Notes under the pieces: generated by a model
Database searches by the model: none
The model's input: only the letters and a program-made list of their open reading frames with translations
Told to the model about the DNA's origin: nothing
DNA from: Mesorhizobium sp. LHD-90
GTDB taxonomy: Bacteria; Pseudomonadota; Alphaproteobacteria; Rhizobiales; Rhizobiaceae
Direction of reading: 5' to 3'
Assembly: GCF_030929505.1 (NCBI RefSeq)
Contig: NZ_JAVFVV010000004.1
Coordinates: 310,001 to 374,000, forward strand
Length of the DNA: 64,000 nucleotides
Made by a program: the position numbers and the translations under genes
Shown: positions 41,584-49,910 of the stretch, piece after piece
Layout of the letters: the number at the start of each line of letters is the position of its first letter
Position numbering within the stretch: the stretch's first letter is position 1

Positions 41584-42984
41584 ATGATCGATCCCTCCGA
41601 AAAGATCCGGACAAATAGCGCGCAGCATGGCGCGCGCCGCCCCGCCTATGTCGAGCTTGCCAGCGAGTTCGAGGCCCGCATCCGATCCGGAATGCTGCCC
41701 CCGGGGAGCCAGCTTCCGGCGCAGCGCGACCTGGCCAGCGAACGCAGTCTCAATGTGTCGACTGTAACGCGCGCCTACAGGGAACTTCAGAAACAGAACC
41801 TGGTCATAGGCAGTACGCGACGGGGCACGATCGTCACCGGCCAGGGGCTCATGCCCCGCGTCGAAAGGGGCGAGGGCTCCGGCGGGATGATCGATCTCAC
41901 GGTCAACCGCCCGGCGACCGATGAATTCCAGAACAGGTTGGCCGCCAGCCTGCCTCTGGTTGCCAAGGACCCTCGTTTTGGGGGCATGCAGGATTACCAG
42001 CCCCCGGAAGGCCCATTGTGGGCGCGGGAGGCAGGCAGGCGCTGGATCGCGCTGAACGGTTTCGAGCCGTCGATCGACGATATCGTCGTGACCAGCGGCG
42101 CGCAGCACGCGCTGCTGGCCGTCGTCAGCGGGCTCATCAACCCTGGCGACACGATCGTATCGGATCGACTGACCTATTACGGCCTCAAGGCGTTGGCCCA
42201 GATGTACCGTTTCAGGATCATCGGCGTCGGCAGCGACGAGGAAGGCATGTCGGCCCGAGAGCTGGAGGAAGCCGGCCGGCAGACGCAGATAAAGGCCGTC
42301 TTCGTGGTGCCGTCGATGCAGAACCCGATGGTCGTGACGATGAGCGAGCATCGTCGCAAGGAGATCGTCGAAATCGCCGAGCGGCATGATTTCCTGATCA
42401 TCGAGGACGACGTCTATGGTCCGATGCTGGGAAGCCGTTCGCCCGCGATCTACACGATGGCTCCCGCGCGCACCTGCTACATTGCGGCCCTGTCGAAGGC
42501 GATCGCTCCGGGGCTGCGCGTCGGCTGGCTTGTTGCCCCTCCGGGCAAGGCCCTGATGATGGCCGAGGCGATCAGGACCACGGCCTGGATGCCTTCCCCC
42601 CTGCCTCTTCTCGTCGCGAGCAGATGGCTGGAGGATGGCACGGCCATCACCATCCTGAAGGCGCAGCTCGCCGAGCTCAAGGCTCGGCACGCGTTGGTCG
42701 CGACGATGCTGGCAGGTTGCGATTTCCGATCCGATCCAAGTTGCATGTTCATCTGGCTGCGGCTGCCGGCGCCCTGGCTTGCGGAAGATTTTACGGCGAA
42801 CGTCAGGGCGCACGGGGTAGCGGTCCTGCCGTCCAGCGCGTTTGCCTGTGACAGGCAGCCCGTCGAACACGCCGTCCGGATCAACGTCGGCGGCGCCGGT
42901 TCCCGCGACGAACTCGCGACGGCGCTGAGGATCGTCGCCACGACATTGGGCGATCGTCCCAGGGCTTTGTCGGGGCTCGCATGA
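41584..42984 (+). CDS. MocR/GabR-type PLP-dependent regulator
   Basis: The protein has 466 residues. An N-terminal GntR winged helix (about 20-90: PAYVELASEFEARIRSG, QLPAQRDLASERSLNVSTVT) is joined to a fold-type I aminotransferase domain (about 115-460). That domain keeps the PLP-lysine context AALSKAIAPGLRVGW and the aspartate in IIEDDVYG. MocR proteins sense amino acids or amines through PLP chemistry and control neighbouring genes. The stop overlaps the DadA-like start by 4 bp. It probably controls both that gene and the divergent transport operon. Confidence 0.87.
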   Translation: MIDPSEKIRTNSAQHGARRPAYVELASEFEARIRSGMLPPGSQLPAQRDLASERSLNVSTVTRAYRELQKQNLVIGSTRRGTIVTGQGLMPRVERGEGSGGMIDLTVNRPATDEFQNRLAASLPLVAKDPRFGGMQDYQPPEGPLWAREAGRRWIALNGFEPSIDDIVVTSGAQHALLAVVSGLINPGDTIVSDRLTYYGLKALAQMYRFRIIGVGSDEEGMSARELEEAGRQTQIKAVFVVPSMQNPMVVTMSEHRRKEIVEIAERHDFLIIEDDVYGPMLGSRSPAIYTMAPARTCYIAALSKAIAPGLRVGWLVAPPGKALMMAEAIRTTAWMPSPLPLLVASRWLEDGTAITILKAQLAELKARHALVATMLAGCDFRSDPSCMFIWLRLPAPWLAEDFTANVRAHGVAVLPSSAFACDRQPVEHAVRINVGGAGSRDELATALRIVATTLGDRPRALSGLA

Positions 42985-44312
42985 CGCAAGCAGCACCAGT
43001 CAGCATATCGGCGTCCGCCGCAGGCGGCGCGCCTCGCAAGCACGTTACCGTCGTCGGCGCCGGCCTTGTCGGGCTTGCCTCGGCGCTCTGGCTCCAGGAA
43101 TTCGGGCACGAAGTCGTCGTCGTCGATCCTTCCCCACCTCTGGGGGAGGAACCTTGGCGGCATGCCGCCAGCTACGGCAACGCCTGCACCTTTGCGCCCC
43201 ACGGCGTCGTTCCCGTCTCTATTCCGGGACTTGCCTGGCAAGTTCCCGGCATGCTCCTGGACGTGACCGGCCCGCTGGCGATCAATTGGCGCTACCTGCC
43301 CCGTCTCGCTCCGTGGCTCCGTGCTTTCCTGCGGGCCGGGCGCGAGGCCGAGGTCAATCGGATCGCCGGGACGCTGGCCGCGCTCCTCAATCATGCCGAT
43401 GCCGGCTGGCAGCCCCTGTTCGAGCTTGCATCTGCAAAGCACCTCCTACGCCGCAAGGGGTGCCTCTACCTCTACAAGACCGAGGCCGAATACGCGGCCG
43501 GCGAATATGGCAACCGGCTGCGCGAGCGGCACGGCGTCAGACTGACCAGGCTTGACGCCGCTGAGGTCCGCGATCTCGAGCCTAACGTGGCCCCGCTCTA
43601 TCATGCCGGCGTCCTGTACGACGATGCCTACACGATCCACAGCCCGCGGCAGATGGGTGAGGCCTTTGCTCGCGCGTTCCAGGCGAAAGGCGGGAAGTTC
43701 GTCAAGGGCTGCGCCACCGGTCTGGGGTCGACGCGAACGCGGCTGGAGTTCTCGGTCGATGGCGTCAGGCACTCTACCGAGCATATCGTCGTCGCAGCCG
43801 GCGCCTTCTCGGGCAGTCTCGCAAGCCAGCTAGGCGACCGTGTTCTGCTCGACACCGAACGGGGCTATCACGTGATGTTCCCCCATGCCGCGGAACTCGT
43901 GCAGAGGCCAGTCTGCTTTGTCCGGCACGGCTTCTACATGACGCCGATGGCGGACGGTCTGCGCGCTGCCGGTACGGTGGAATTCGGCGGGCTGTCGGCT
44001 GCGCCCAACAAGGTCCGGAGCGACGTGATCCGCTCCGAAGTCGGGCGTCTGCTCCCTGCGGCGGGAACGGCCGGAAAGACCTGGATGGGGTTCCGCCCGT
44101 CCATGCCCGACTCGTTGCCGGTCATCGGCGACTCCCCTGCAACGTCCAACGTGACCTATGCGTTCGGCCATGGGCATCTGGGCCTGACGCTGGCGGGCGT
44201 CACCGGGCGGCTGGTAGCCGAACTGGTTTCGGGCCGGCCGCCGCATGTCGATATCACGCAACTCCGAATAGACCGCTTCCATCGATGGGGCGGCCGGCGG
44301 AAAATCGCCTAA
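42981..44312 (+). CDS. DadA-like FAD-dependent D-amino-acid dehydrogenase
   Basis: The protein has 443 residues. The FAD-binding Rossmann motif VTVVGAGLVGLASALWL starts at residue 22; the C-terminal FAD motif SNVTYAFGHGHLGLTLAGV and GFRPSMPDSLPVIGDS are typical of DadA. DadA-type enzymes oxidise D-amino acids to imino acids that become 2-oxo acids and ammonia, passing electrons to the respiratory chain. The C-terminus is close to the IS-remnant stack beginning about 44313, so the last residues could have been altered. Coupled to mocR by ATGA overlap. Substrate unknown. Confidence 0.82.
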   Translation: MTQAAPVSISASAAGGAPRKHVTVVGAGLVGLASALWLQEFGHEVVVVDPSPPLGEEPWRHAASYGNACTFAPHGVVPVSIPGLAWQVPGMLLDVTGPLAINWRYLPRLAPWLRAFLRAGREAEVNRIAGTLAALLNHADAGWQPLFELASAKHLLRRKGCLYLYKTEAEYAAGEYGNRLRERHGVRLTRLDAAEVRDLEPNVAPLYHAGVLYDDAYTIHSPRQMGEAFARAFQAKGGKFVKGCATGLGSTRTRLEFSVDGVRHSTEHIVVAAGAFSGSLASQLGDRVLLDTERGYHVMFPHAAELVQRPVCFVRHGFYMTPMADGLRAAGTVEFGGLSAAPNKVRSDVIRSEVGRLLPAAGTAGKTWMGFRPSMPDSLPVIGDSPATSNVTYAFGHGHLGLTLAGVTGRLVAELVSGRPPHVDITQLRIDRFHRWGGRRKIA

Positions 44313-44511
44313 GCGAATCCTTCGCTACGCGATTGTGGGTGACGTGCTCGTGCATGAGCTTCCACAATCGCTCGATGGCGTTGAGGTTGGGGGCGTAGGC
44401 GGGCAGGAAATGCAGCTCTATTCGGCGGCCGGGCCTGGCCAGCCAATCGCGAACGGCCTGGCCGCGATGCACCGGCGCCTGGTCGAGGACAACGTGGATG
44501 ACGCGCATGTC
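44313..44511 (-). pseudogene. IS630-family transposase fragment
   Basis: The minus-strand frame reads MRVIHVVLDQAPVHRGQAV and ELHFLPAYAPNLNAIERLW, the last two catalytic-motif regions (DDE) of IS630 transposases. The N-terminal half is missing and the frame runs on into DadA-antisense sequence. It ends sharply at about 44511, where an IS110 fragment in the other orientation begins. Confidence 0.75.
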
Positions 44512-44646
44512 CCCTCGACCTATTCGTCCGGCAGCAAGACATATCACGGCAAGATCATCAAGCAGGGCAATAAGTGGCTGCGTTGGGCCTTCGTCGAGGC
44601 GGTCGCCCCAGCCGTCGCCACCGATCCGCAGCTTCGCGCCCAGTAG
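44512..44646 (+). pseudogene. IS110/IS1111-family transposase C-terminal fragment
   Basis: It reads PSTYSSGSKTYHGKIIKQGN then KWLRWAFVEAVAPAVATDPQ, the conserved Transposase_20 end of IS110-type recombinases. Only about 45 codons remain, cut at both ends; the stop at 44644 arises at the junction rather than being the natural end. A nested insertion or deletion explains the sharp left border. Confidence 0.8.
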
Positions 44647-44687
44647 GGGTCGGAACAAGATTTGCTTTCCCAGACATGCGGTCTTTA

Positions 44688-45325
44688 TCAACCAAAGACC
44701 GCTACGGCTGATTTGATGACGATGCCGCCATCCTGGCTGCGGCGCATCTGACGTCCAACAGCGGCGCGAAAGACGCTCAGGAGTTGCAGGGCCGGCGGCA
44801 CGCGCGACCAAAGCGTCCGGATGGTTTCGCGGCCCGCGCCGGGTTTTGCGAACGGCATTGCCTGCGACGACGCGGTGCGACCAGCGAAAGCCGATCTCGT
44901 GAAAATACAGATCCGCATGCTGCGGGCTGATGTGGTGAAAGACGCCGGCAATTGTGCGGCGAACACGCGAGTTGAACCCTTCGACCGAATTGACGTGGAC
45001 AGTGTCGCGAACATATTCGCCGCTGGAGTGCTTTACGGTCTCATGCTCGGCGAAACTCTCACCAATGGCCATGAACGCCTTCGCCTCGTCGCTCATCAAG
45101 CGGGCATCGGGCGTGATCTGCGTTTCGATGACGCGCTCGGCATCGCGCATCGAAAGGCCGGCCACCACCGCGGCACGCGCGTCGCCGGCCGGAGTGCCGG
45201 GCGTGTCGTCGTTCGGCCGCTGCACCATCGCCATGACAGGCGTTTTCTGCGTATTCGACTGACCTTTTCGGCCTCGTCCGGGCGGCGGATCGTCTGGATG
45301 CTTCTTTGGGCGGCCACCGAGTCGT
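44688..45325 (-). pseudogene. IS1595-family transposase remnant
   Basis: Minus-strand sequence reads ITPDARLMSDEAKAFMAIGE, DTVHVNSVEGFNSRVRRTIA and HADLYFHEIGFRWSHRV, the DDE/N domain of IS1595 (ISXO2-like) transposases. A frameshift near 44850 moves the C-terminal part (LWSRVPPALQLLSVFRAAVG) to another frame, ending at 44688. The N-terminal zinc-ribbon part is missing. A hairpin GCGGTCTTT-7nt-AAAGACCGC (44678-44702) overlaps the end. Confidence 0.8.
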
Positions 45326-45337
45326 GGGAGTCGGGCA

Positions 45338-45914
45338 ATGGCAAAACGGAAGCTTCTCAAAGCTCATGATCGACGGAGGCTTTTCGATATACCAGCCGAC
45401 GAGGATAGCCTGATCCGGCACTATTCGTTGTCACCGGAAGATCGTCTGGAGATTGAATTGCGGAGGAGTGAGCATAATCGGCTTGGTTTCGCCGTTCAGC
45501 TATGTCTGATGCGATACCCTCGCCGAGTGCCGGGAGCGGAAGAGGTCCCGCCCCGCGCCATGCTTCGATATGTTGCTGACCAAATCGGCGCTGATCCAGA
45601 AGCATTTGTGCTCTATGCACGCCGTGAAGAAACCCGTCGTGATCACACGGCGTGCCTCATGGCGTATCTGGATACGAGAAGCGCGACGGCTCAAGATCGT
45701 CGAGCCGCGCTATTGGCTGCAATTCAGGTGGCGGCAATGTCCGACGACGGTGCTGCGATAGCCAGTTCCATTGTTACCACATTGCGTGAACGTGAATCTC
45801 TTCTGCCGGGAGCACATCAATCTGACAGGCATCTACACCTGGGATAGCGAGCAGCATCTGCTGGAGCGATTCCGGTCGCTGAGGCTCCCGGCTGAACTAC
45901 GGCGAGCCGCATGA
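45338..45914 (+). pseudogene. Tn3-family transposase with large internal deletion
   Basis: It starts as a normal Tn3 TnpA N-terminal domain (DUF4158 type): MAKRKLLKAHDRRRLFDIPA, then LSPEDRLEIELRRSEHNRLG. After about 150 codons it jumps, near 45800, to what reads in another frame as HINLTGIYTWDSEQHLLERF, the end of a Tn3 transposase. About 800 codons including the catalytic core are missing. The 5' end abuts the IS1595 remnant. Confidence 0.78.
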
Positions 45915-45983
45915 GTTCTCACTTTGTTCGACCTTAGCGCACGATTTCGCACTGCTCTTGTTCTGACCTCAACTGTGCTGATT

Positions 45984-46702
45984 TCAAGCGGCAGCGCTGT
46001 GCGTGATTTCGTGCCACGTTGCCATGGCTGCACTTCGAAGCTCACGATGATCGGAGGATGAGAGGGTGTGGCGGGGAAGGTGAAAGAGATTGGCGATCGG
46101 ATCGTGGATGGAAACGAAACGCTGAAGTTGTCGCGTTGATTTGAAGCGTTTCATGATCCTCTCCCGTCGTCGGATCGGTTGGTGCGAATTTTCTGCCCGA
46201 TTGTTCAAGCCTTTATGTGATCGGTGCTCGACGTTCGGCATGACCTGACGCTTTGCCGCATCGTATGATCGAAGCTTGTCGGTGATCATGACGCGGGGCG
46301 TTCGGCCCTGCGTCTTGAGCACAGCTTGCGCATCAGACGCCTGGCAGCCTTTGCATTCCTGCGGCTTTGCACCAGCACGTCGATGACGAAGCCCTCCTGG
46401 TCGACAGCCCGCCAGAGCCAGCATTTCGCGCCCGCGATGCTGACGACGACCTCGTCGAGATACCATTTGTCACCGAGGCGGCCGGCGGATCGGCGCTGCA
46501 TCTCATTTGCATAATGCCGTCCGAACTTTTCCGCCCAGTGCCGAATGGTCTGGTGGGTGACGATGATGCCGCGGGCTGCCAGCATGTCCTCGACCATGCG
46601 CAAGCTGAGCGGGAAATGGAAGTAGAGCCAGACCGCTTGCGCAATGACCTCGGCGGGAAAGCGGTGGCGGCGGTACAGCGGGTCACGAGCGATCTTCGAC
46701 AT
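45984..46702 (-). pseudogene. IS6-family transposase, frameshifted
   Basis: Nearly full length. Frame 1 (from 46702) gives MSKIARDPLYRRHRFPAEVI, the helix-turn-helix part, and DKWYLDEVVVSIAGAKCWLW. After a shift near 46320 the second frame gives TPRVMITDKLRSYDAAKRQV and HKGLNNRAENSHQPIRR. Together they form a complete DDE transposase of about 240 residues with one frameshift. The DEVV/SIAG segment corresponds to the exact place where the intron remnant interrupts the other IS6 copy (34908/34909). Terminal repeats were not identified. Confidence 0.85.
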
Positions 46703-46759
46703 GCTGCCAAATCGCAGATTCGCGTCAGCCTTCAGTTAACTTTACGGTGCCGGGTCCAC

Positions 46760-47305
46760 TTGTCTCCCTGGGGAAGCCGCCAAGAACCTCAGGGAGACAA
46801 TTATGGAACAAGAGTACAATCAGCTGAATCACGCGACGTGGGATTGCAAGTACCATGTCGTGTTCACGCGAAAGCACCACAAGAAGGTGCTGTTTGGGAA
46901 CAGGTGTTTCACGATCTGGCACGCCGTAAGGAATGTCGGATCGAGGAAGGGCATCTGATGCCCGATCATGTGCACATGCTGATTTCGATCCCGCCGAAAT
47001 ACGCGGTGGCGCAAGTCATCGGATATATGAAGGGCAAGAGCTCGATCTGGATTGCGCTGAATGTGGAACGCAGGATGCGCAATTTCTTGGGACACAAATT
47101 CTGGGCGCGAGGCTACTTTGCGACCACCATCGGCCGGGACGAAGAGCTGATCCGCGCCTACATCAAGAACCAGGAACTGGCCGATCGGCAGTTGGACCAG
47201 TTGGAGATCAAGCTTTCAGCTTCCTAAAATCCCATCCCTTGTCATATCGTCACTTCTAACCGCCTCCGGCGGTTCCCCACCAAACCTCCAGCTCTGCTGG
47301 AGGTT
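46760..47305 (+). mobile_element. IS200-type element (IS200/IS605 family)
   Basis: The left end has the hairpin TTGTCTCCCTG (46760-46770) / CAGGGAGACAA (46790-46800) directly before the transposase start, as in IS200, where it hides the ribosome site. The right end has two hairpins: AACCGCC-TCC-GGCGGTT (47258-47274) and AACCTCCAGC-TCT-GCTGGAGGTT (47283-47305). No terminal inverted repeats or target duplication are expected for this family. Exact borders are not determined. Confidence 0.75.
46803..47227 (+). pseudogene. IS200 transposase TnpA, frameshifted with small deletion
   Basis: It starts MEQEYNQLNHATWDCKYHVV FTRKHHKKVL in frame 1; after about 33 codons coding continues one frame away as VFHDLARRKECRIEEGHLMP. 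That contains the HUH motif PDHVHML and ends in the tyrosine region RAYIKNQELADRQLDQL. Compared with intact IS200 TnpA (about 150 residues) several codons seem lost at the junction near 46900. Y1 single-strand transposition is therefore probably inactive. Confidence 0.82.
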
Positions 47306-47341
47306 ATTGGCTTCTTATGAGGAGCGCTGGGGTAGAGGCCG

Positions 47342-48007
47342 CTATCTACCAAGCAGATTCCTCGCCACGGTCTGCAGGTGCGCGAGCATGGCAGCGCGAG
47401 CGCCCTCGGGGTCGCGGCGCAGCAGGCGGTCGAGGATCGCCTCGTGTTCGACGCAATAGGTCTGACGGCGTTCTTCGGAGAACGAGCGCTTCTTCATCTC
47501 GAACCAGGGCGACTGGTTGCGCAATATGCGCATGAGATTGTGTAATTCCTTCAAAAACTCGTTGCGCGAGCAGGCGAAGATGCGGTGGTGGAATTCGGCG
47601 TCCCAATGCTCGAACTCCGGCATGTCGGTCGCCTCGCAGGCCGTCTGGTAGGCGTCGCGCACGGCGTTGAGTTCGCCGGCGCTGGCGTTGGTGGCGGCGA
47701 AGCCGGCCGCGGCAGGCTCCAGCAGCAGGCGGATCTCCATCATGTCGGCAGGGCTGGTGCCTTCCATACGCGCGAAGACGGCGGGCATCGAGTTGGGGTC
47801 GGCCGCCGCGACAAAGGTGCCGCGCCCGACCTGGCGGACCAACGTGCCGTCCTCCTCCAGCAGCCCGACGGCGCGCCGCACCGTGTTGCGCGCCACGCCG
47901 AATTCGCCGGCGAGGTCGCGCTCCGGCGGGATGCGGTCCTCCCATTCGCCCGAGGAGATACGTTTCCTCAGCGCGGTGGCGATATCTCCGGCGACCAGCT
48001 TCGGCAT
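47342..48007 (-). CDS. GntR-family regulator (FCD subfamily)
   Basis: The protein has 221 residues. A winged helix at 8-70 (RIPPERDLAGEFGVARNTVR) is followed by an all-helical FCD ligand domain (85-215) with likely metal-site residues in FEHWDAEFHHRIF. It is divergent from the fumarylacetoacetase-family gene with a 203-bp gap and likely controls the catabolic cluster to its right. The stop is 36 bp from the end of the IS200 element. Confidence 0.85.
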   Translation of the reverse strand: MPKLVAGDIATALRKRISSGEWEDRIPPERDLAGEFGVARNTVRRAVGLLEEDGTLVRQVGRGTFVAAADPNSMPAVFARMEGTSPADMMEIRLLLEPAAAGFAATNASAGELNAVRDAYQTACEATDMPEFEHWDAEFHHRIFACSRNEFLKELHNLMRILRNQSPWFEMKKRSFSEERRQTYCVEHEAILDRLLRRDPEGARAAMLAHLQTVARNLLGR

Positions 48008-48029
48008 GAAGCGATTCCTGTTATGAACC

Positions 48030-48048
48030 GATAGTGAACCAATCTATC
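48030..48048. promoter_or_regulatory. Candidate GntR operator
   Basis: Inverted repeat GATAG-9nt-CTATC, 22 bp upstream of the GntR start, in the gap to the divergent catabolic genes. The direct repeat TGAACC occurs beside and inside it. FCD-type regulators usually bind short palindromes such as TNGT-N3-ACNA, which this does not match exactly, so it is a weak candidate. Confidence 0.3.
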
Positions 48049-48210
48049 GACGATTTCGTGCCTCGTCCATACGCAATCGGCTGCCTCGATCTGCCTGGCT
48101 ACGAAAATGAGACTGAAAGGGAACAAATCGCCCTTGCTACAGGAACCAATCGGCGTTAGCGTGAACGAAATGGGCTTGAATTGGCTCAGAAAAGGTTCAT
48201 GGAGAGAAGC

Positions 48211-49089
48211 ATGAGGGTGGCGACATTCTCGATCGGCGGCGAGCGCCGGGTCGGCATTGTCGATGCGGACAGTGAGACGATCGCGCCTTTCGACCTAACC
48301 GTCGAGCGGGCGGAAAGCGGCATCCTGGCTCTCATCGACCGTAACGGCGCCGGCGCGCCGCGTACGCTGTCGCCGATCCCGCTGGCTCAGGTGGAGTTGG
48401 AGGCGCCTATCCCGCAGCCGCGCCGCAACATCTTTTGCGTCGGCAAGAATTATTACGAACACGCGCATGAATTCGCCAAAAGCGGCTTCGATTCCAGCGC
48501 CGCGGCCGGTGCGATCCCGAAAAACCCTATCATTTTTTCAAAGGTGCCGGAATCGGTCATCGCCAACCGCGCCAGCGTGATGATCGACAGCAAGGTCTCG
48601 ACCGCGATCGACTATGAGGCCGAACTCGCGGTGATCATAGGCAAGGCGGGGCGGGGCATCTCGAAGGAAAATGCCTTCGACCATGTCTGGGGCTACACCA
48701 TCGTCAACGACGTCACGGCGCGCGACCTGCAAGGCAAATACAGCCAGTGGCTGATCGGCAAGTCGCAGGACACGTTCTGCCCGATGGGGCCGTGGGCGGT
48801 GACCAGGGACGAGATCGACCTGGAGAAAACCGGCATTCGCTGCTTCGTCAATGGCGAACTCAGGCAGGATTCGAAGATCCCGCTGCTGATCTTCGACATC
48901 CCGACGATCATCGCCACGTTGTCGGAGGGCATTACGTTGCGGCCCGGCGACATCATTGCCACCGGTACGCCGGCTGGCGTCGGCATCGGTTTTGATCCAC
49001 CGAAATATTTGAAGGCCGGCGACTTCGTGCGGGTCGAGATCGACGGCATCGGCGCACTGGAGAACCCGATCGCGGAGCGGCTGCAATGA
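48211..49089 (+). CDS. Fumarylacetoacetate hydrolase-family protein
   Basis: The protein has 292 residues. The FAH core is complete: NIFCVGKNYYEHAHEF, metal-ligand region AIDYEAELAVIIG, WGYTIVNDVTARDLQ, and GDIIATGTPAGVGIG. Family members hydrolyse C-C bonds, decarboxylate or tautomerise 2-oxo acids in aromatic and other ring-cleavage pathways. Start 48211 follows GGAGAGAAG; the upstream in-frame ATG at 48181 is not supported. First gene of the cluster, overlapping the alpha/beta hydrolase by 4 bp. Confidence 0.85.
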   Translation: MRVATFSIGGERRVGIVDADSETIAPFDLTVERAESGILALIDRNGAGAPRTLSPIPLAQVELEAPIPQPRRNIFCVGKNYYEHAHEFAKSGFDSSAAAGAIPKNPIIFSKVPESVIANRASVMIDSKVSTAIDYEAELAVIIGKAGRGISKENAFDHVWGYTIVNDVTARDLQGKYSQWLIGKSQDTFCPMGPWAVTRDEIDLEKTGIRCFVNGELRQDSKIPLLIFDIPTIIATLSEGITLRPGDIIATGTPAGVGIGFDPPKYLKAGDFVRVEIDGIGALENPIAERLQ

Positions 49090-49865
49090 CGACGGTGAGC
49101 GTCGGGTCGGCCGTCGTCGAAGTTTCCGGCGAGGGGTTCCCGGTCGTGATGATCCACGGCCTGGGCGGCACGTCGAACATGTTCTTCCCGCAGATGCAGG
49201 CGCTCAGCGGCTTTCGCGTGGTGCGCGTCGACCTGCCGGGATCGGGCCGTTCGCCACGCCCGGTCGGTGCGCTGTCGATCGAGGGCATGGCGCAGGCCGT
49301 GCTCAAGGTGATGGAGGCGACCGGCGTGCAGAAAGCGCATGTGGTCGGCCATTCGATGGGTACGATCGTTGCACAGCAGATCGCGACCGAAAGGCCGGAG
49401 CAGGTAGCTTCGCTGGTTCTGTTCGGCGCGCTGGCCGAGCCGGCGGAGGCCACCCGCAACGGGTTGCAGGCGCGGGCGAAACTGGCGCGCTCCGGCGGCA
49501 TGTCGGACATTGCCGACCAGATCGTCGCCAACGCCATCTCGGCGCATACGCGCGAGCATTTTCCTGCGGCAGCCGCCTTCGTGCGGGAGTCGATCACGCG
49601 GCAGGATTTTGAATCCTACGCCCGCACCTGCGAGGCGCTGGCAAAGGCGCAAGCGGTCGATGCGAAGCGGATCAAGGCGCCGGCGCTGCTGATCACCGGC
49701 GATGCCGACACCGTGAACCCACCGAGCGTCGCGCAGGCGCTTGCCGACAGGATCAAGGGAGCCGTATTCTCGTCGCTCGACCGCTGCGGCCACTGGGCTA
49801 CGGTCGAGGCTCCGGGGGAAAGCAGCCGGCGGCTCGCCGATTTTCTGACGCGCCTGCACAGGTGA
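49086..49865 (+). CDS. Alpha/beta hydrolase
   Basis: The protein has 259 residues. The nucleophile elbow GHSMG has Ser90; the acid is in ITGDADTVNPP and the histidine in CGHWATVEAP, so the catalytic triad is intact. The oxyanion HG sequence is MIHGLGGT. It resembles 3-oxoadipate enol-lactonase and ring-cleavage C-C hydrolases. Coupled to the FAH gene (ATGA) and 46 bp before the amidohydrolase, suggesting consecutive hydrolytic steps on one substrate. The substrate is not predictable. Confidence 0.82.
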   Translation: MTTVSVGSAVVEVSGEGFPVVMIHGLGGTSNMFFPQMQALSGFRVVRVDLPGSGRSPRPVGALSIEGMAQAVLKVMEATGVQKAHVVGHSMGTIVAQQIATERPEQVASLVLFGALAEPAEATRNGLQARAKLARSGGMSDIADQIVANAISAHTREHFPAAAAFVRESITRQDFESYARTCEALAKAQAVDAKRIKAPALLITGDADTVNPPSVAQALADRIKGAVFSSLDRCGHWATVEAPGESSRRLADFLTRLHR

Positions 49866-49910
49866 GGGAGTTTTGGCGCGCTCGCCCGCGCCGGCCATTG
49901 GGAGGTAGAG

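Noticed and set aside
34836-47305. Prophage or integrative conjugative element
   Set aside because: No phage, integrase, relaxase or type IV secretion genes occur; only IS and Tn3 remnants border metabolic genes.
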